Assembly: GCF_019429525.1 (NCBI RefSeq)
Contig: NZ_JAHXZL010000004.1
Location: 124,001-188,000, forward strand
From: Sphingomonas folli
Lineage (GTDB): Bacteria; Pseudomonadota; Alphaproteobacteria; Sphingomonadales; Sphingomonadaceae
DNA length: 64,000 nt
Direction: 5' to 3'
Both the position numbers and the translations under genes were made by a program. This document shows positions 54,001 through 62,651 of the stretch, in pieces (within the stretch, counting starts at the first letter, position 1; each line of letters opens with the position of its first letter). Under the pieces are notes generated by a model. That model was not told the DNA's origin and made no database searches. It saw only the letters and a program-made list of their open reading frames with translations.

Positions 54001-56594
54001 CTCCCGGTTCGACGCCGGCGGCGCTGGCCTTCGTCAATCGCGGCAGCATACGCGGCCTCGGCGGCACGGTGCGAGACTTCGACAACCAGGGCACGATCAC
54101 TGCGGCGAGCGACAGCCAGTTCGCCGTGGCGCTGATCACCGACACGACGCTGTCGGCGCGCAATGCCGGCCTCATTGCTGGCGGGATCAACCTGAGCTCG
54201 GAGAACTACTTCTTCCCATCGGACACGCCGCCAGGCGCACTGTCGATCGGTTACGTCAACACGGGCACAACGAGCGTGGCGCGCGGCGCCGCGGTGCAGC
54301 TCAGCTCGAGCAGCTACCAGCCACGTGATGTCGCGCTGTCGCTCGATAACAGCGGCACAATCGAGGCGAGCGGCGCGGCGAGTTACGGTGCGGCGCTGAC
54401 CACCGGCACCGGCGGCGCGATCCAGTCGATCACGGTCACCAACAGCGGCACCATCCGCGCTAACGGCGGGGGCGAGCGCTACACCTACGGCTACCCGCCC
54501 TTCGTGAGCTCCTTCGTGAGTTCCTCGATCGCGCTGGCGCTCTATGCAGCTGATGACGCCTCCGCCACTGTGATCAACGCCAAGTCCGGCGTGATCGAGG
54601 CCACTGGCGCCTCGTCGACCGCGCTGAGCGTGAACGCGGGAATGTTGACGCTGGTCAATGCCGGCACGATCCACGGCGGCGCAGGCGAGACGATCGAGAA
54701 CTACGATTACTACAGTGCGGCGCCCTACACCTACTATCTCCCCGGCGCGATCGCCGGGAGCGGTGGTGTCGACACGATCACCAACAGCGGCGCGATCATC
54801 GGCTCGATGGCGCTGTACGACGGCGACGACCGGCTCGACAGCACGGGGCGCATCGTCGGCGACGTCTTCCTGGGCGCCGGCGACGACCGCGTCACGCTGG
54901 CCGGCAGCTTCGCCGGCGCGATCGACGGCGGAGACGGCACTGACTCGATCACCGTTACCGGCGGCACTGCGGCGGCGCCGATCGCCTTTACCCGGCTGAC
55001 CGACGTCGAGCAGCTGGCGGTGACCGGCGGCTATGCCACGATCGCGGGCGCCGCCGCGCTGCGCCGGCTCGACGTGACCGGCGGCCGGCTGGTCGGGCTG
55101 GCAGGCTCGACGATCAGTGCGCCGCTGATCACCGTCGCGCGCGGTGCCACCTTCGGCTCGGCCGGCACGGTCGACGCGAATCTCGCGATCGCGGGCACGC
55201 TGAGCCCCGGCGCCTCGCCCGGCACAATGACCGTCAACGGCAACGTCGCGCTCGCCGGCGGCTCGACCGCGCTGTTCGAGATTACGCCCAGCGTGTACGA
55301 CAAGCTCGTCGTCAATGGCGCCGTGTCGATCGCCTCGGGTGCGACGCTGCAGCTCGTCTCCGCCACGCCGCTGCGCGCGGGCACCAGCTACCAGCTGATC
55401 ACCGCCACCGGTGGGGTGAACGGCGCCTTCACGACGGTGCAGCTGCCCGGCAGCCAGCCCGGCGTGGTGCTGCAGGACGCGGGCAGCCTGCGCGTGCTCG
55501 CGCAGTTCGCCCAGCCGACCAGCCTCGCGCCGCAGGTCGCGAACAGCGTCGCTTATGTCAACGCCGCGCTCGCCGCCGCGCCGCGCGACGCCGCGCTGCT
55601 CGCCGGCGTGCCCGCGCTGCTCGACGCCTCCGGCGCGACCGACGCGCGCGCCTTCGCGCGCCTCACCCCCGAGGCCTATGCCTCGGCGACCCAGCTGGGC
55701 GTCGACCAGGCGCTGTCGCTGGCGCAGGTGGCGCGCGGCGGTGCCTTCGCCACCGACCACGCCGAGGCGGGCGCCTTCACCTTCGCGCAGACGGTCGGCC
55801 AGTGGCATCGGCTCGCCGCCGACTCCGCGAGCGGCAGCAGCGCCGCCAGCGCGCAGAGCTACGGCTTCCTCGGCGGCGTAGGGTACGGCGACCGCGGCTG
55901 GATGGTCGGCGTCTTCGCTGGCTATCTCAACGGCCGTCAGCAGATCGGCGCGCTCGGTACCCGCACCCGTGCCGACGGCGCGGTGGCCGGACTGCACGCG
56001 CGCTATACCGCCCCGGCGGGCTGGGGCTTCAGCGGCTCGCTGCTGTACGACGGCGGCGAGGCGCGCACCGACCGCGCGCTGCCGGGCACGGTCGCGGCGA
56101 GCGCGCGCTACGGCCTGCACAGCTGGGTCAGCGACGTGTCGCTGCACCACACGCAGGCCGTGGGCGGCGACTGGACACTGCGCCCGCGCCTGGGCGCCAC
56201 CTTGGTCCGCACCGCGCGCGACGGGGTGAGCGAGGAGGGCGCGAGCCCCTTCGCGCTGCAGGTCGCGCGCGAGCGCCATGTCGCCGGCTTCGTCGACGCC
56301 GGGCTGACGCTGGCGCGCGCCGGCGCCTCGGACGCGCGCTTCCGCCCCCACGTCGCGCTCGGGCTGCGCCATCAGGTCGAGGGGCGCCGCGTCGACGCGC
56401 GCGCCGGCTTCACCGGCGGTCCGCTCGGGCTCGACGCGGTGGGCGCCGCGCGCGCGTCGGTGGTGGGCACCGCCGCGGCGGGGATCGACTATCGCCTGAG
56501 CGCCGCGGTCAACCTGTTCAGCGCCGCCTCGGCGCAGACCGGGCGCGACGACCACCAGGAATCGATCACGACCGGGGTACGGCTGCGCTTCTGA
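51051..56594 (+). CDS. Large type V autotransporter with RTX-like repeats in passenger
   Basis: An 1847-residue protein. A signal peptide (cut near SSSAAAQ) leads into a passenger (about 40-1560) of repeating NxGTI units such as TNSGTI and NAGTI, the classic beta-helix pattern. Passenger segments include GAGNDTLVG, GGAGTDTLRLG, GAGDDQFVS, GDDRLDS, GAGDDRVTLAG and GGDGTDSITV, which look like RTX calcium nonapeptides. An autotransporter-associated repeat region precedes the C-terminal barrel (about 1565-1847), ending in GVRLRF. It should be secreted by its own barrel and act at the cell surface, probably in adhesion. The passenger is AT-richer than its neighbours and carries two N-terminal Cys pairs. 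Confidence 0.9.
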   Translation: MRKLASVRMRRWSLALSASIVAIGTASSSAAAQCSPDPVSSNTVTTCIDTDPDGLVVGADLAQVVVAADAIVRAGSAAAIDVAAWGVQVSVAGTVEGGANPGIRVNAAAPYSVLCSDPYAGASVNYCTIGTYYTVYPSASATISVAAGASVMGKQALLVSRDPASTSYVTASLTNAGTLIGSTDAAVVVSLPGQTYYEGVDVINAATGAIGGIRGRVGTIRNDGAISAVNGLAIEAEGALTLTNRGTISGSVISHAVSGQNSTIDSVGGTIDGDLTLGAGNDTLVGTYTNGVTQTGVTGTIDGGAGTDTLRLGIDADATLGTIALPTNFEQLGLVVARDVTATLGDGFAGAVQLGGEGTVINRTALVGGMQVVTSTSFGYGSGSFVNAGTLRTTAAGAYAVRSSATKFDNQGTIDAAGAGVSIDSYGTSFTNSGTITAADTGVLAWSAQVTNRGTIASTGGVGLDVSGSSGFASTNSGTITGAVAGASVSSTLVNEGTISSPGTGVILSYYGTIDNRAGGRISGGARAIGPQSSNVSLFNSTVVNAGTIDGDVVLGTTSGNDFYNGNRFIALTGGVLNGNLTLGRGDTLVTELDGSSGGTFAGINGSVSATGSGLRYRVRGTASTTANGTAPAGFTSVGYDLLDGAALTLTAATAPLMLAGSGSVDVSGSITATSAPAIARGSVIYAPGEAQVTNDVLAVTSRGMLSLVRASGGAAFYPDVAVSLGERDTFTNAGTIVVGGGASAARAGTIVNGGTIRQAAGSAASDGIVGSYNGLVVTNSGTIEVAGAAIRGDYGALTIDNSGRITSTDTAAIQSPYYGATVFNRTGGTIAGNGIAVQLGSGTLSNAGAIIGDVLLGTSASGYYGAATYVAQRGTIAGDLRFGAGDDQFVSYGDDAGVSGTIDAGDGVDTFVYARDASATVTLGQSLPTSFEREGARAVGTDVVLTLRSDAPITQPLRLSGDGTIINTATIDASVSADSLSLAPGSTPAALAFVNRGSIRGLGGTVRDFDNQGTITAASDSQFAVALITDTTLSARNAGLIAGGINLSSENYFFPSDTPPGALSIGYVNTGTTSVARGAAVQLSSSSYQPRDVALSLDNSGTIEASGAASYGAALTTGTGGAIQSITVTNSGTIRANGGGERYTYGYPPFVSSFVSSSIALALYAADDASATVINAKSGVIEATGASSTALSVNAGMLTLVNAGTIHGGAGETIENYDYYSAAPYTYYLPGAIAGSGGVDTITNSGAIIGSMALYDGDDRLDSTGRIVGDVFLGAGDDRVTLAGSFAGAIDGGDGTDSITVTGGTAAAPIAFTRLTDVEQLAVTGGYATIAGAAALRRLDVTGGRLVGLAGSTISAPLITVARGATFGSAGTVDANLAIAGTLSPGASPGTMTVNGNVALAGGSTALFEITPSVYDKLVVNGAVSIASGATLQLVSATPLRAGTSYQLITATGGVNGAFTTVQLPGSQPGVVLQDAGSLRVLAQFAQPTSLAPQVANSVAYVNAALAAAPRDAALLAGVPALLDASGATDARAFARLTPEAYASATQLGVDQALSLAQVARGGAFATDHAEAGAFTFAQTVGQWHRLAADSASGSSAASAQSYGFLGGVGYGDRGWMVGVFAGYLNGRQQIGALGTRTRADGAVAGLHARYTAPAGWGFSGSLLYDGGEARTDRALPGTVAASARYGLHSWVSDVSLHHTQAVGGDWTLRPRLGATLVRTARDGVSEEGASPFALQVARERHVAGFVDAGLTLARAGASDARFRPHVALGLRHQVEGRRVDARAGFTGGPLGLDAVGAARASVVGTAAAGIDYRLSAAVNLFSAASAQTGRDDHQESITTGVRLRF

Positions 56595-56900
56595 GCGGGG
56601 CCGCACTCACCCTCTCGCCATCGTGCGGCTCTGACGGGCGCGCGCGGGCTCTCAAGTCACGATGGACGGTCAAACGGATAATCGTGGACGGCGGCGAGAA
56701 GTCGGCTACGTCACCGATCGCCACGTTCTTCGCAAAGAACCATCGAGCTTCGCGCAAGGCAAACGGGCGTGGTGGCCGAGGCAGGAAGACCTATACCTGC
56801 GCTGCGATCTCCGGCGTACTCGCAACCCTGCTTGGGGTTCGACTCCGGCGGATGGGCCGATCGCACTGACGACCGTAGGAAGGCTTCGCCAGTCCCCGCT
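56595..56900. other. 306-bp intergenic region, no gene identified
   Basis: The region between the convergent autotransporter and O-antigen ligase genes. Small open frames in it have no recognisable protein or ribosome site. A GGTTCGACTCC stretch near 56838-56848 resembles a tRNA T-loop, but no cloverleaf surrounds it. No hairpin with T tract was seen. Confidence 0.5.
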
Positions 56901-58256
56901 TTAGACCGGACGTCCGCGCACCACCGCCGACGCCGGTGCGAGACACAGCGCGAGCGAGCCGACAATCAGCATGATGAATTGGGCGAAGTGGAACATGCCG
57001 TCGAATAGTCCGATCACGAGCAGACAGTCCAGCATCATTAGCAGCGGCAGCAGGGAGCGTTCGCCGCGCACGCGCGCATGCGCCCGTATTACGGCTCCTC
57101 CGAGCAGCGCGAGCGCCGGGATCGTCGGCACCAAGCCCCAATTCAGAAGAAATTGCACGAGCACGTTGTGCGGTTGAACGTGGCGAGTCGTGCCGAGCGT
57201 GATCAGCCACCAGCTCGATCCCGCTCCCGTTCCGAACAGTGGATAGTCGCGCACGATCTCCAGCGATCGGGCCCAGAAGGTCAGCCTCAGCGAGGAGATC
57301 GCGTCGGCGGAGGCGTTCAGCCGCGGATCGAGCAGGTCGAAGAAGGTGAAAGCAGGATGGCCGTAGGGCCGCAGCAGGCTCGCGATCACCGCCGCAACGG
57401 TGAGATAGAGCGGCAGGACGGTGATCATGTCGCGCGAGCGCGGGGGCCCCGCGACCAGCCAAGCGAGCGGGAGCGCCCCGATCCAGCCAACCATCGCGGC
57501 ACGCGTCGCGCTCCAGAACATTAGCCCGAAGACAAACGCTATCGCTATGAAAAGCAGACGACGACCAGTGACATCACCCGATCGCGTCCAGGCGATGCCG
57601 GTCAATAAGGTTAAGATCGCGGCGGTCCAGGCGCCGAACAGCCGTACCGAGATGAAGCCGGGGATGGCAGACCCCCAATCGATCTGGTCGGCATGCGCGG
57701 CCACGTCCGGTGGCAGCACGGTGAAATGAACCGCGGTGACGACCGCCACGGCGACCATGCCGGCGACGAAGCCCAGCCAGATGTCGGAGCGACACGCCGG
57801 CACCGCCTCGGTCGCGATGTTGAACACAGCGCCGGCAAACAACAGGTGGATCACCCAGCCGACGCAGAGCAGCAGCGAGAACGCTGGGAAGGGTGAAACG
57901 TAAGCGGAGCTGATCCAGAAGGTGGCGGCGAACAGCGCGAGGCACCGGCGCGCCCAGCGCGGCATCGCGCTCCACTGCTCGCGATAGCTGAGACCACGCC
58001 GCATACGGTGGAGGATCAGTCCGATTTCACCGGCCAGAAAGACAATGCCGACCTGGCGCGTTCCTTCCAAGCCGATCGGGCGCACCGCAATATCATAAGT
58101 CAGGTACAGAAACGCCGCGACCATCGGCAACGCCAGCCCACCCACCAGCCCAAGCACCAGCATCGGCCCAGGCCGGCCGATCACGCGCGCGAACAAGTCA
58201 GTCTCGATCCTCGCTTCCATCTGCCCAACGTAGCGCGGAATGGTTAAGGAATGCAT
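56901..58256 (-). CDS. O-antigen ligase/polymerase family membrane protein
   Basis: A 451-residue polytopic protein (about 11 to 12 helices). The periplasmic loop and family signature are visible as ARSLEIVRDYPLFGTGAGSSWWLI...RHVQPHNVLVQFLLNWGLVP, the PHN motif of the Wzy_C/WaaL family. It ligates or polymerises undecaprenyl-linked glycans at the periplasmic face. It lies at the edge of a polysaccharide cluster and diverges from it. The start is not certain: ATG 58220 (MEARIETD) is also possible, and no good ribosome site marks either. Confidence 0.88.
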   Translation of the reverse strand: MHSLTIPRYVGQMEARIETDLFARVIGRPGPMLVLGLVGGLALPMVAAFLYLTYDIAVRPIGLEGTRQVGIVFLAGEIGLILHRMRRGLSYREQWSAMPRWARRCLALFAATFWISSAYVSPFPAFSLLLCVGWVIHLLFAGAVFNIATEAVPACRSDIWLGFVAGMVAVAVVTAVHFTVLPPDVAAHADQIDWGSAIPGFISVRLFGAWTAAILTLLTGIAWTRSGDVTGRRLLFIAIAFVFGLMFWSATRAAMVGWIGALPLAWLVAGPPRSRDMITVLPLYLTVAAVIASLLRPYGHPAFTFFDLLDPRLNASADAISSLRLTFWARSLEIVRDYPLFGTGAGSSWWLITLGTTRHVQPHNVLVQFLLNWGLVPTIPALALLGGAVIRAHARVRGERSLLPLLMMLDCLLVIGLFDGMFHFAQFIMLIVGSLALCLAPASAVVRGRPV

Positions 58257-58558
58257 AGCGCTGAACGAGGCGTGCCGTTCCGCTCCGCGGCCGCCTCAGG
58301 CCTGGATGCCGTCAGGTGCGTCGCGCAGGTTCGAGAATGTGACGGAAGCGTACAACCGCGATATCATCCAACCTCATACGGCTCAGTTCGCGAATGATAA
58401 TGTCGTTTGCGGAAAGGTCGTCCCCGCGCTCACCGCGGCCCTCCGGCATCTACCACGCGTCTCGCTTCGTACATTGCTTGCCGGCCCGGCAGCGTCTAAC
58501 GGCGCGTTCTCCGCAATGCCGGGTCGCAGGTAAGAGCGCTCCAACGTGAGTCGATGAG
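58257..58558. other. Divergent regulatory region of the polysaccharide cluster
   Basis: 302 bp between the ligase gene (leftward) and the beta-helix gene (rightward); promoters for both should lie here. It is less GC-rich than its neighbours in the middle. I found no clear operator or promoter hexamers and no gene. Confidence 0.5.
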
Positions 58559-60028
58559 ATGAACAGGCGACAATGGCTTGCCACCGCCACCGCCGCGACC
58601 GCGACGGTGGCGGTGGCGCCGCTCAGAACCGATGTTCATACGTTCGGCGCCCGCGGCGACGGCGTCGCCGACGATAGCGCCGCGATCCAAGCCGCTATCG
58701 ATCATGTCGGCGCGCGGGGCGGCGGCGTGGTGTATCTGCCGCCGCCCAAGATGCACTACCGCATCTGCGCCGGCCTGCGACTATCATCCTACGTCGTGCT
58801 TGAGGGTGCCATACCGGCGCGCTATCCGTTCAACGCGGGCAATGCCGGCGCCTGCGCGCTGGTCGCGGATTTCGCCGATCCCTATCAATGGATCATCGAG
58901 CCGGCCACGCAGGTCGGCGGCCGCAGCGTGGCACATGATCGCCTCGTCGCTGGCGCCCTTCCCGACGGAGTCATGTATAATTGCGGCGTGCGCAACTTGC
59001 TGCTGTCCTCGAAGGGCAAGGTGCCATACGGCGGCATTCGGTTCCACGGCGCGCCGGGGTCATTTGTGGAAGGGGTGTCGATCGACCGCGTCGGTTGCGG
59101 ACTGCTGGTGAATTACAGCTTCGGTGGCAACTACAGCGTCCAGGTCCATTCGCTCTATTATGGCGTGGCTGCCTGGGACGACGCCAACGCCAACGTGTTC
59201 GAGGTCTACTGCACGCATAGCGCACCATGGCCGCAGGACGTGCCGGCGTCCTATCGTTTGGCCTTCATGGCTCAGCTGGCGGGACATTACGCAGACACGT
59301 TGAAGCTGTCGAGCGACGAGCACGGGTCGCGTCCTTATGGTGTCCTGTGCGGGTCGATCGGCTCGACTTCTATTAACAACGTCTTCGACCTAGTCGTCGA
59401 GCAATTTCCTGGCGGCATCTTCCTGTTCAACGCTTATGCGGCGGATTTCCGCCGCTGCTACATCGAGAGCGACCGCGGGCGGATGGTCGGCGCGATTGCC
59501 GCGTCGCGCGCACGCTTCGGGATGCAGGCGCTACACGCTTATCTGTCAGGCGAGGGCGCAATTTTCGACCTCGGGATCGACGTGCTCGCACGCGTGTTCG
59601 CGAGCGGCATCCTAGACGCCGCGTCATTCGGCAAAGCGCCGGCCGCCGATGACACCTCCCTGCTGATCTTAGAGGGTCTCGATCCGGGGACGGCGGGCGC
59701 ACCGCTGCAGCGCAACGTCCGTTACGCCGGTAGACCAACGCCGTGGATCGATCTCGCGTTGCGATCTGGGTGGCGCGCGGCGGGAGGCGATCATGAGCCG
59801 CCGGCGGTGCGGTTCGATCCCTGGTCCCATCAGGTGGAATTGAAGGGCACGATCACCGCGGGCCGTGACGGTCCCGGCTTCATCTTGCCAGAGTCATGTC
59901 GACCCACGCGACGAAGGCGCTATATGACCGCCGGTGCGCGCCTTGACGTGGGTCCGGACGGCATCGTCGGGATCGCTGCAGCAGACGGCACCGTTAGCCT
60001 CGACGGCATCGCTTTTTATCGTTGGTGA
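58559..60028 (+). CDS. Tat-exported right-handed beta-helix protein (pectate-lyase-3-like)
   Basis: A 489-residue protein with a twin-arginine leader (MNRRQWLATATAAT) and an entry motif HTFGARGDGVADDSAAIQAAID followed by GGGVVYLPPPKMHYRI, typical of the pectate lyase 3/GH28-related superfamily. Catalytic residues cannot be named from sequence alone. As the first gene of an export cluster it could trim, depolymerise or modify the polymer, as beta-helix proteins in other capsule clusters do. It precedes the flippase by about 10 bp. The Tat call rests on RRQW followed by a hydrophobic stretch. Confidence 0.83.
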   Translation: MNRRQWLATATAATATVAVAPLRTDVHTFGARGDGVADDSAAIQAAIDHVGARGGGVVYLPPPKMHYRICAGLRLSSYVVLEGAIPARYPFNAGNAGACALVADFADPYQWIIEPATQVGGRSVAHDRLVAGALPDGVMYNCGVRNLLLSSKGKVPYGGIRFHGAPGSFVEGVSIDRVGCGLLVNYSFGGNYSVQVHSLYYGVAAWDDANANVFEVYCTHSAPWPQDVPASYRLAFMAQLAGHYADTLKLSSDEHGSRPYGVLCGSIGSTSINNVFDLVVEQFPGGIFLFNAYAADFRRCYIESDRGRMVGAIAASRARFGMQALHAYLSGEGAIFDLGIDVLARVFASGILDAASFGKAPAADDTSLLILEGLDPGTAGAPLQRNVRYAGRPTPWIDLALRSGWRAAGGDHEPPAVRFDPWSHQVELKGTITAGRDGPGFILPESCRPTRRRRYMTAGARLDVGPDGIVGIAAADGTVSLDGIAFYRW

Positions 60029-60040
60029 AGGTGATGCGTG

Positions 60041-61462
60041 ATGGATGAGCCAACCACCAGCACTGTCACACCGGCGACGGCCAACGCCGGCCGGCCCGGC
60101 GGTCGGACGGAGGTGATCGCCGGCACGCCTTCCGCCGGATTGGACCCTAGCGGCGAGCAGGTGGTCGCGCTCACGGCCGCGCCGCGCGGCCGGCTTATCG
60201 CGTTGGTCGGGCGTTTCCGCGATCAGCTGGTCAACCTCACCGCGTTCACGCTGCTTCAGGCTGCCTCCTATCTGATCCCCGTGGTGACGATCCCGTACTT
60301 CGCGCGCATTTTGGGTATCGCCGGCCTGGGATTGCTCGCCGTATCGGGTGCGGTCGCGCTCGCGGCGGGTGTGGCGATGGACTATGCGGTCCAGCTGTCG
60401 GGGACGCGGTTCGCCGCCAGCCACGCCGACGATCCAGCCGCGATCAACCGCTATCTCGACGTGACGACGTTCCTGAAGTTGACGCTGCTCTGCCCGATCA
60501 TGCTCGGTCTCGTCGGTGCGACGCTGGTGTCGGATCAAGTCGCCGCGCATTTCTGGGTCTTCTTCTGGTCGCTCGTCTCTGCCGCCACGATCTGCCTCTT
60601 CCCTCAATGGCTGTTCCAAGGGCTGTTGGCGATGCCGGTCGCCGCTCGCATCCTGGTGTCGTGTCGAGTCGGCTCGGCGGTTGGCGGGATGCTGCTGGTG
60701 CGGGGCGAGGCCGACACGTACGCGGTGCCAATGACGCAGGCGATCGGCGGCATGGTCGCGTTACTGGCAGCCGTGATCGCGCTGAGACGGCGCTACTCCA
60801 TCGTCCCCGGGCGAGCGAGCGTGGCAGAGGCTCGCGCACTGCTGCGCGACAATTGGACGCTGTTCTCCGCCACAGCATGGGGCGCCGCCTACAGCCACGG
60901 CGGCATCATCATCATGAGCGCGCTGCTCTCGACGACCAGCATCGGATTTTACAGCATCGCCCAGAAAATCTCCCAGGCCTTCGTGTCGATGTTCAACGTG
61001 GCGGCGCAGACGGCCTTTCCGTCTTTCGTCCGCTCGCATCGACGTAACGCCGGCGAATTCCCGCGGCAGATCCTATTGTACATGACCGTCGTGATCGCCG
61101 GTTCGGCCGCCGCGCTCGCGATCATGTTCCTTGCGCGACACCCCATCTACGGCTTCTTCGCCGGCGAGCGAAATCAGTTGGGCGTCACCATCTTCGTGCT
61201 CTGGATGATTGCCTCGCTTTTCACCATCACGAGCGTGTCGCTCAACCCGGTCATGGTCGTGCTCCGACTCGACGGCGCGATGGCAAGCTTCTACAGGCTC
61301 ACCGGTGTGACCTTCCTCGTCCTCGCCCCGCTCGCCTGCCACTATTTCGGTGTCGTCGGCATGGCCTCCGCCATGCTCCTTACCGAGGGGCTGATGGCTA
61401 CGTTCTTCGCGATCAGCGTGCTGCGTGCGGCCCGGGCTACGCGCACGGCGCTGCCGCACTGA
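60041..61462 (+). CDS. Wzx-type polysaccharide flippase (oligosaccharide flippase family)
   Basis: A 473-residue MATE/MOP-superfamily membrane protein. A polar N-terminus (about 60 residues) precedes the first helices NLTAFTLLQAASYLIPVVTIPYFARILGIAGLGLLAVSG, which match the PST/Wzx signature. It moves undecaprenyl-linked repeat units across the inner membrane. ATG 60041 or the preceding GTG 60038 may serve as start. The gene follows the beta-helix gene closely and shares one base (TGATG) with the acyltransferase gene, so it sits in one transcript. Confidence 0.92.
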   Translation: MDEPTTSTVTPATANAGRPGGRTEVIAGTPSAGLDPSGEQVVALTAAPRGRLIALVGRFRDQLVNLTAFTLLQAASYLIPVVTIPYFARILGIAGLGLLAVSGAVALAAGVAMDYAVQLSGTRFAASHADDPAAINRYLDVTTFLKLTLLCPIMLGLVGATLVSDQVAAHFWVFFWSLVSAATICLFPQWLFQGLLAMPVAARILVSCRVGSAVGGMLLVRGEADTYAVPMTQAIGGMVALLAAVIALRRRYSIVPGRASVAEARALLRDNWTLFSATAWGAAYSHGGIIIMSALLSTTSIGFYSIAQKISQAFVSMFNVAAQTAFPSFVRSHRRNAGEFPRQILLYMTVVIAGSAAALAIMFLARHPIYGFFAGERNQLGVTIFVLWMIASLFTITSVSLNPVMVVLRLDGAMASFYRLTGVTFLVLAPLACHYFGVVGMASAMLLTEGLMATFFAISVLRAARATRTALPH

Positions 61463-62025
61463 TGTCGCGCGACAGGATCATGCGTAAGCTAGTTGCCGCA
61501 CACGCGCGCGCGCGTTGCTGGCTGTTTCTGCGACCGCGGGTCACCGGACGACTCAAGCTACGCGGCGAGGTCGGTCGGATCCGGGTCCACCCAAGTTTCC
61601 GCTGCGATGGCGATTTGTGGCTGGGCGTTCACGCCTCGGCCGCCTCCATCGACATAGGCGCCGGGGTCAGCGCATCGGGCCCGCTCGTCATTACAGCGAT
61701 ACGGCCACTACACGTCGGATCGGGTGTCCTGTTCGGCCCCAACGTGCTGGTGACCGATCATTATCACGGTGACGTCCGCGACCCCTCACATCTGGGTATG
61801 ACGCCGTCGCGGCGACCGCTCCACTCCCCCGGCGAGATCGTCATCGGCAGCGACGTCCAGCTCGGCGCCAACAGCGTCGTGCTGAGCCCGGCGCAGATCG
61901 GCAGCGGCGCAGTGGTGGCGGCGAACGCCGTGGTGAAGGGCCGGGTGCGCGAGCGGACGATATACAAGGGGCTGTCGTTGGCGCGCCAGCACGGCCAGAC
62001 GAATGACGTCGCATCGGGAGGCTAA
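61462..62025 (+). CDS. Left-handed beta-helix acyltransferase (hexapeptide repeat)
   Basis: A 187-residue LbH acyltransferase. Hexapeptide turns are visible from about 60 on: IDIGAGVSASGPLVITAIRPLHVGSGVLF, then ...IVIGSDVQLGANSVVLSPAQIGSGAVVAANAVVKGRV. A His in LVTDHYHGD is at the usual catalytic position of the WecH/LpxA-like sugar O-acetyltransferases. It likely acetylates a polymer sugar. It is coupled to the flippase by a one-base overlap and is followed 4 bp later by the methyltransferase start. Confidence 0.9.
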   Translation: MSRDRIMRKLVAAHARARCWLFLRPRVTGRLKLRGEVGRIRVHPSFRCDGDLWLGVHASAASIDIGAGVSASGPLVITAIRPLHVGSGVLFGPNVLVTDHYHGDVRDPSHLGMTPSRRPLHSPGEIVIGSDVQLGANSVVLSPAQIGSGAVVAANAVVKGRVRERTIYKGLSLARQHGQTNDVASGG

Positions 62026-62029
62026 GCAG

Positions 62030-62650
62030 ATGCAGGAAGGCTATTACGACCATTCGCGGCCGGAGGCGCTGGACCTGCTGCCGAGCTGTCCGCGCAGGAT
62101 CCTCGATATCGGCTGCGGGCGCGGTGGCGTCACCCGTTCGCTGAAGCAACGGTGCCCGGGCGCGCAGAGCGTCGGGCTCGACCTGTTCCTGGATCCGTCG
62201 TTCGACTATGCCGCGATCTTCGACTCTTTCTCACAGGTTGACCTCGAACGAGACGAGCTGCCGGTCGACGTCGCCAGCTTCGACTTGGTGCTGTTGCTCG
62301 ACGTTATGGAACATCTCCGCCAACCCGAGGGCCTGCTTGACAAGCTCGTCCCCGCCGCCGCGCCAGGCTGTTTGTTCCTCGTCTCGCTGCCCAACTTCCA
62401 TTATTATTCGAACCTTCTGACGATCGTTCGCACTGGGCGATTTCGGTACACTGAAGCGGGCATCTTAGACCGCACCCACGTTCGCTTCTTCGGTCTTGAC
62501 GACGCGCGCGAGCTGTTGACGAAGCAGCTGACGATCATCGCCGAGCGGCCGTTCAACCCGTTCGAGAACGTGAAGTCGCGCATCATCGGTCGCTTGCTGG
62601 GCGATAAGTACCGCGCGTACCAGAATATCTTCCTCTGCCGAAAGCCGTGA
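62030..62650 (+). CDS. Class I SAM-dependent methyltransferase
   Basis: A 206-residue methyltransferase. The SAM pocket motif ILDIGCGRGGVTRSL is near residue 22, and a GLDLFLDPSF strand/loop and LVLLLDVMEHLRQPEGLLDKL follow. The start is ATG 62030, with GGGAGG at 62016-62021 giving an 8-base spacing; an upstream ATG at 62003 overlaps the acyltransferase and lacks such a site. In a polysaccharide cluster the substrate is probably a sugar or a lipid-linked intermediate; the exact position is unknown. Confidence 0.9.
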   Translation: MQEGYYDHSRPEALDLLPSCPRRILDIGCGRGGVTRSLKQRCPGAQSVGLDLFLDPSFDYAAIFDSFSQVDLERDELPVDVASFDLVLLLDVMEHLRQPEGLLDKLVPAAAPGCLFLVSLPNFHYYSNLLTIVRTGRFRYTEAGILDRTHVRFFGLDDARELLTKQLTIIAERPFNPFENVKSRIIGRLLGDKYRAYQNIFLCRKP

Positions 62651-62651
62651 C

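Noticed and set aside
56595..56900. Possible tRNA or tmRNA fragment (GGTTCGACTCC near 56840)
   Set aside because: No acceptor, D or anticodon stem can be drawn around the T-loop-like sequence, and the stem bases do not pair.
56662..56904. Small open frame between the autotransporter and ligase genes
   Set aside because: It has no ribosome site, no conserved motif and an amino acid makeup like noncoding GC-rich DNA.
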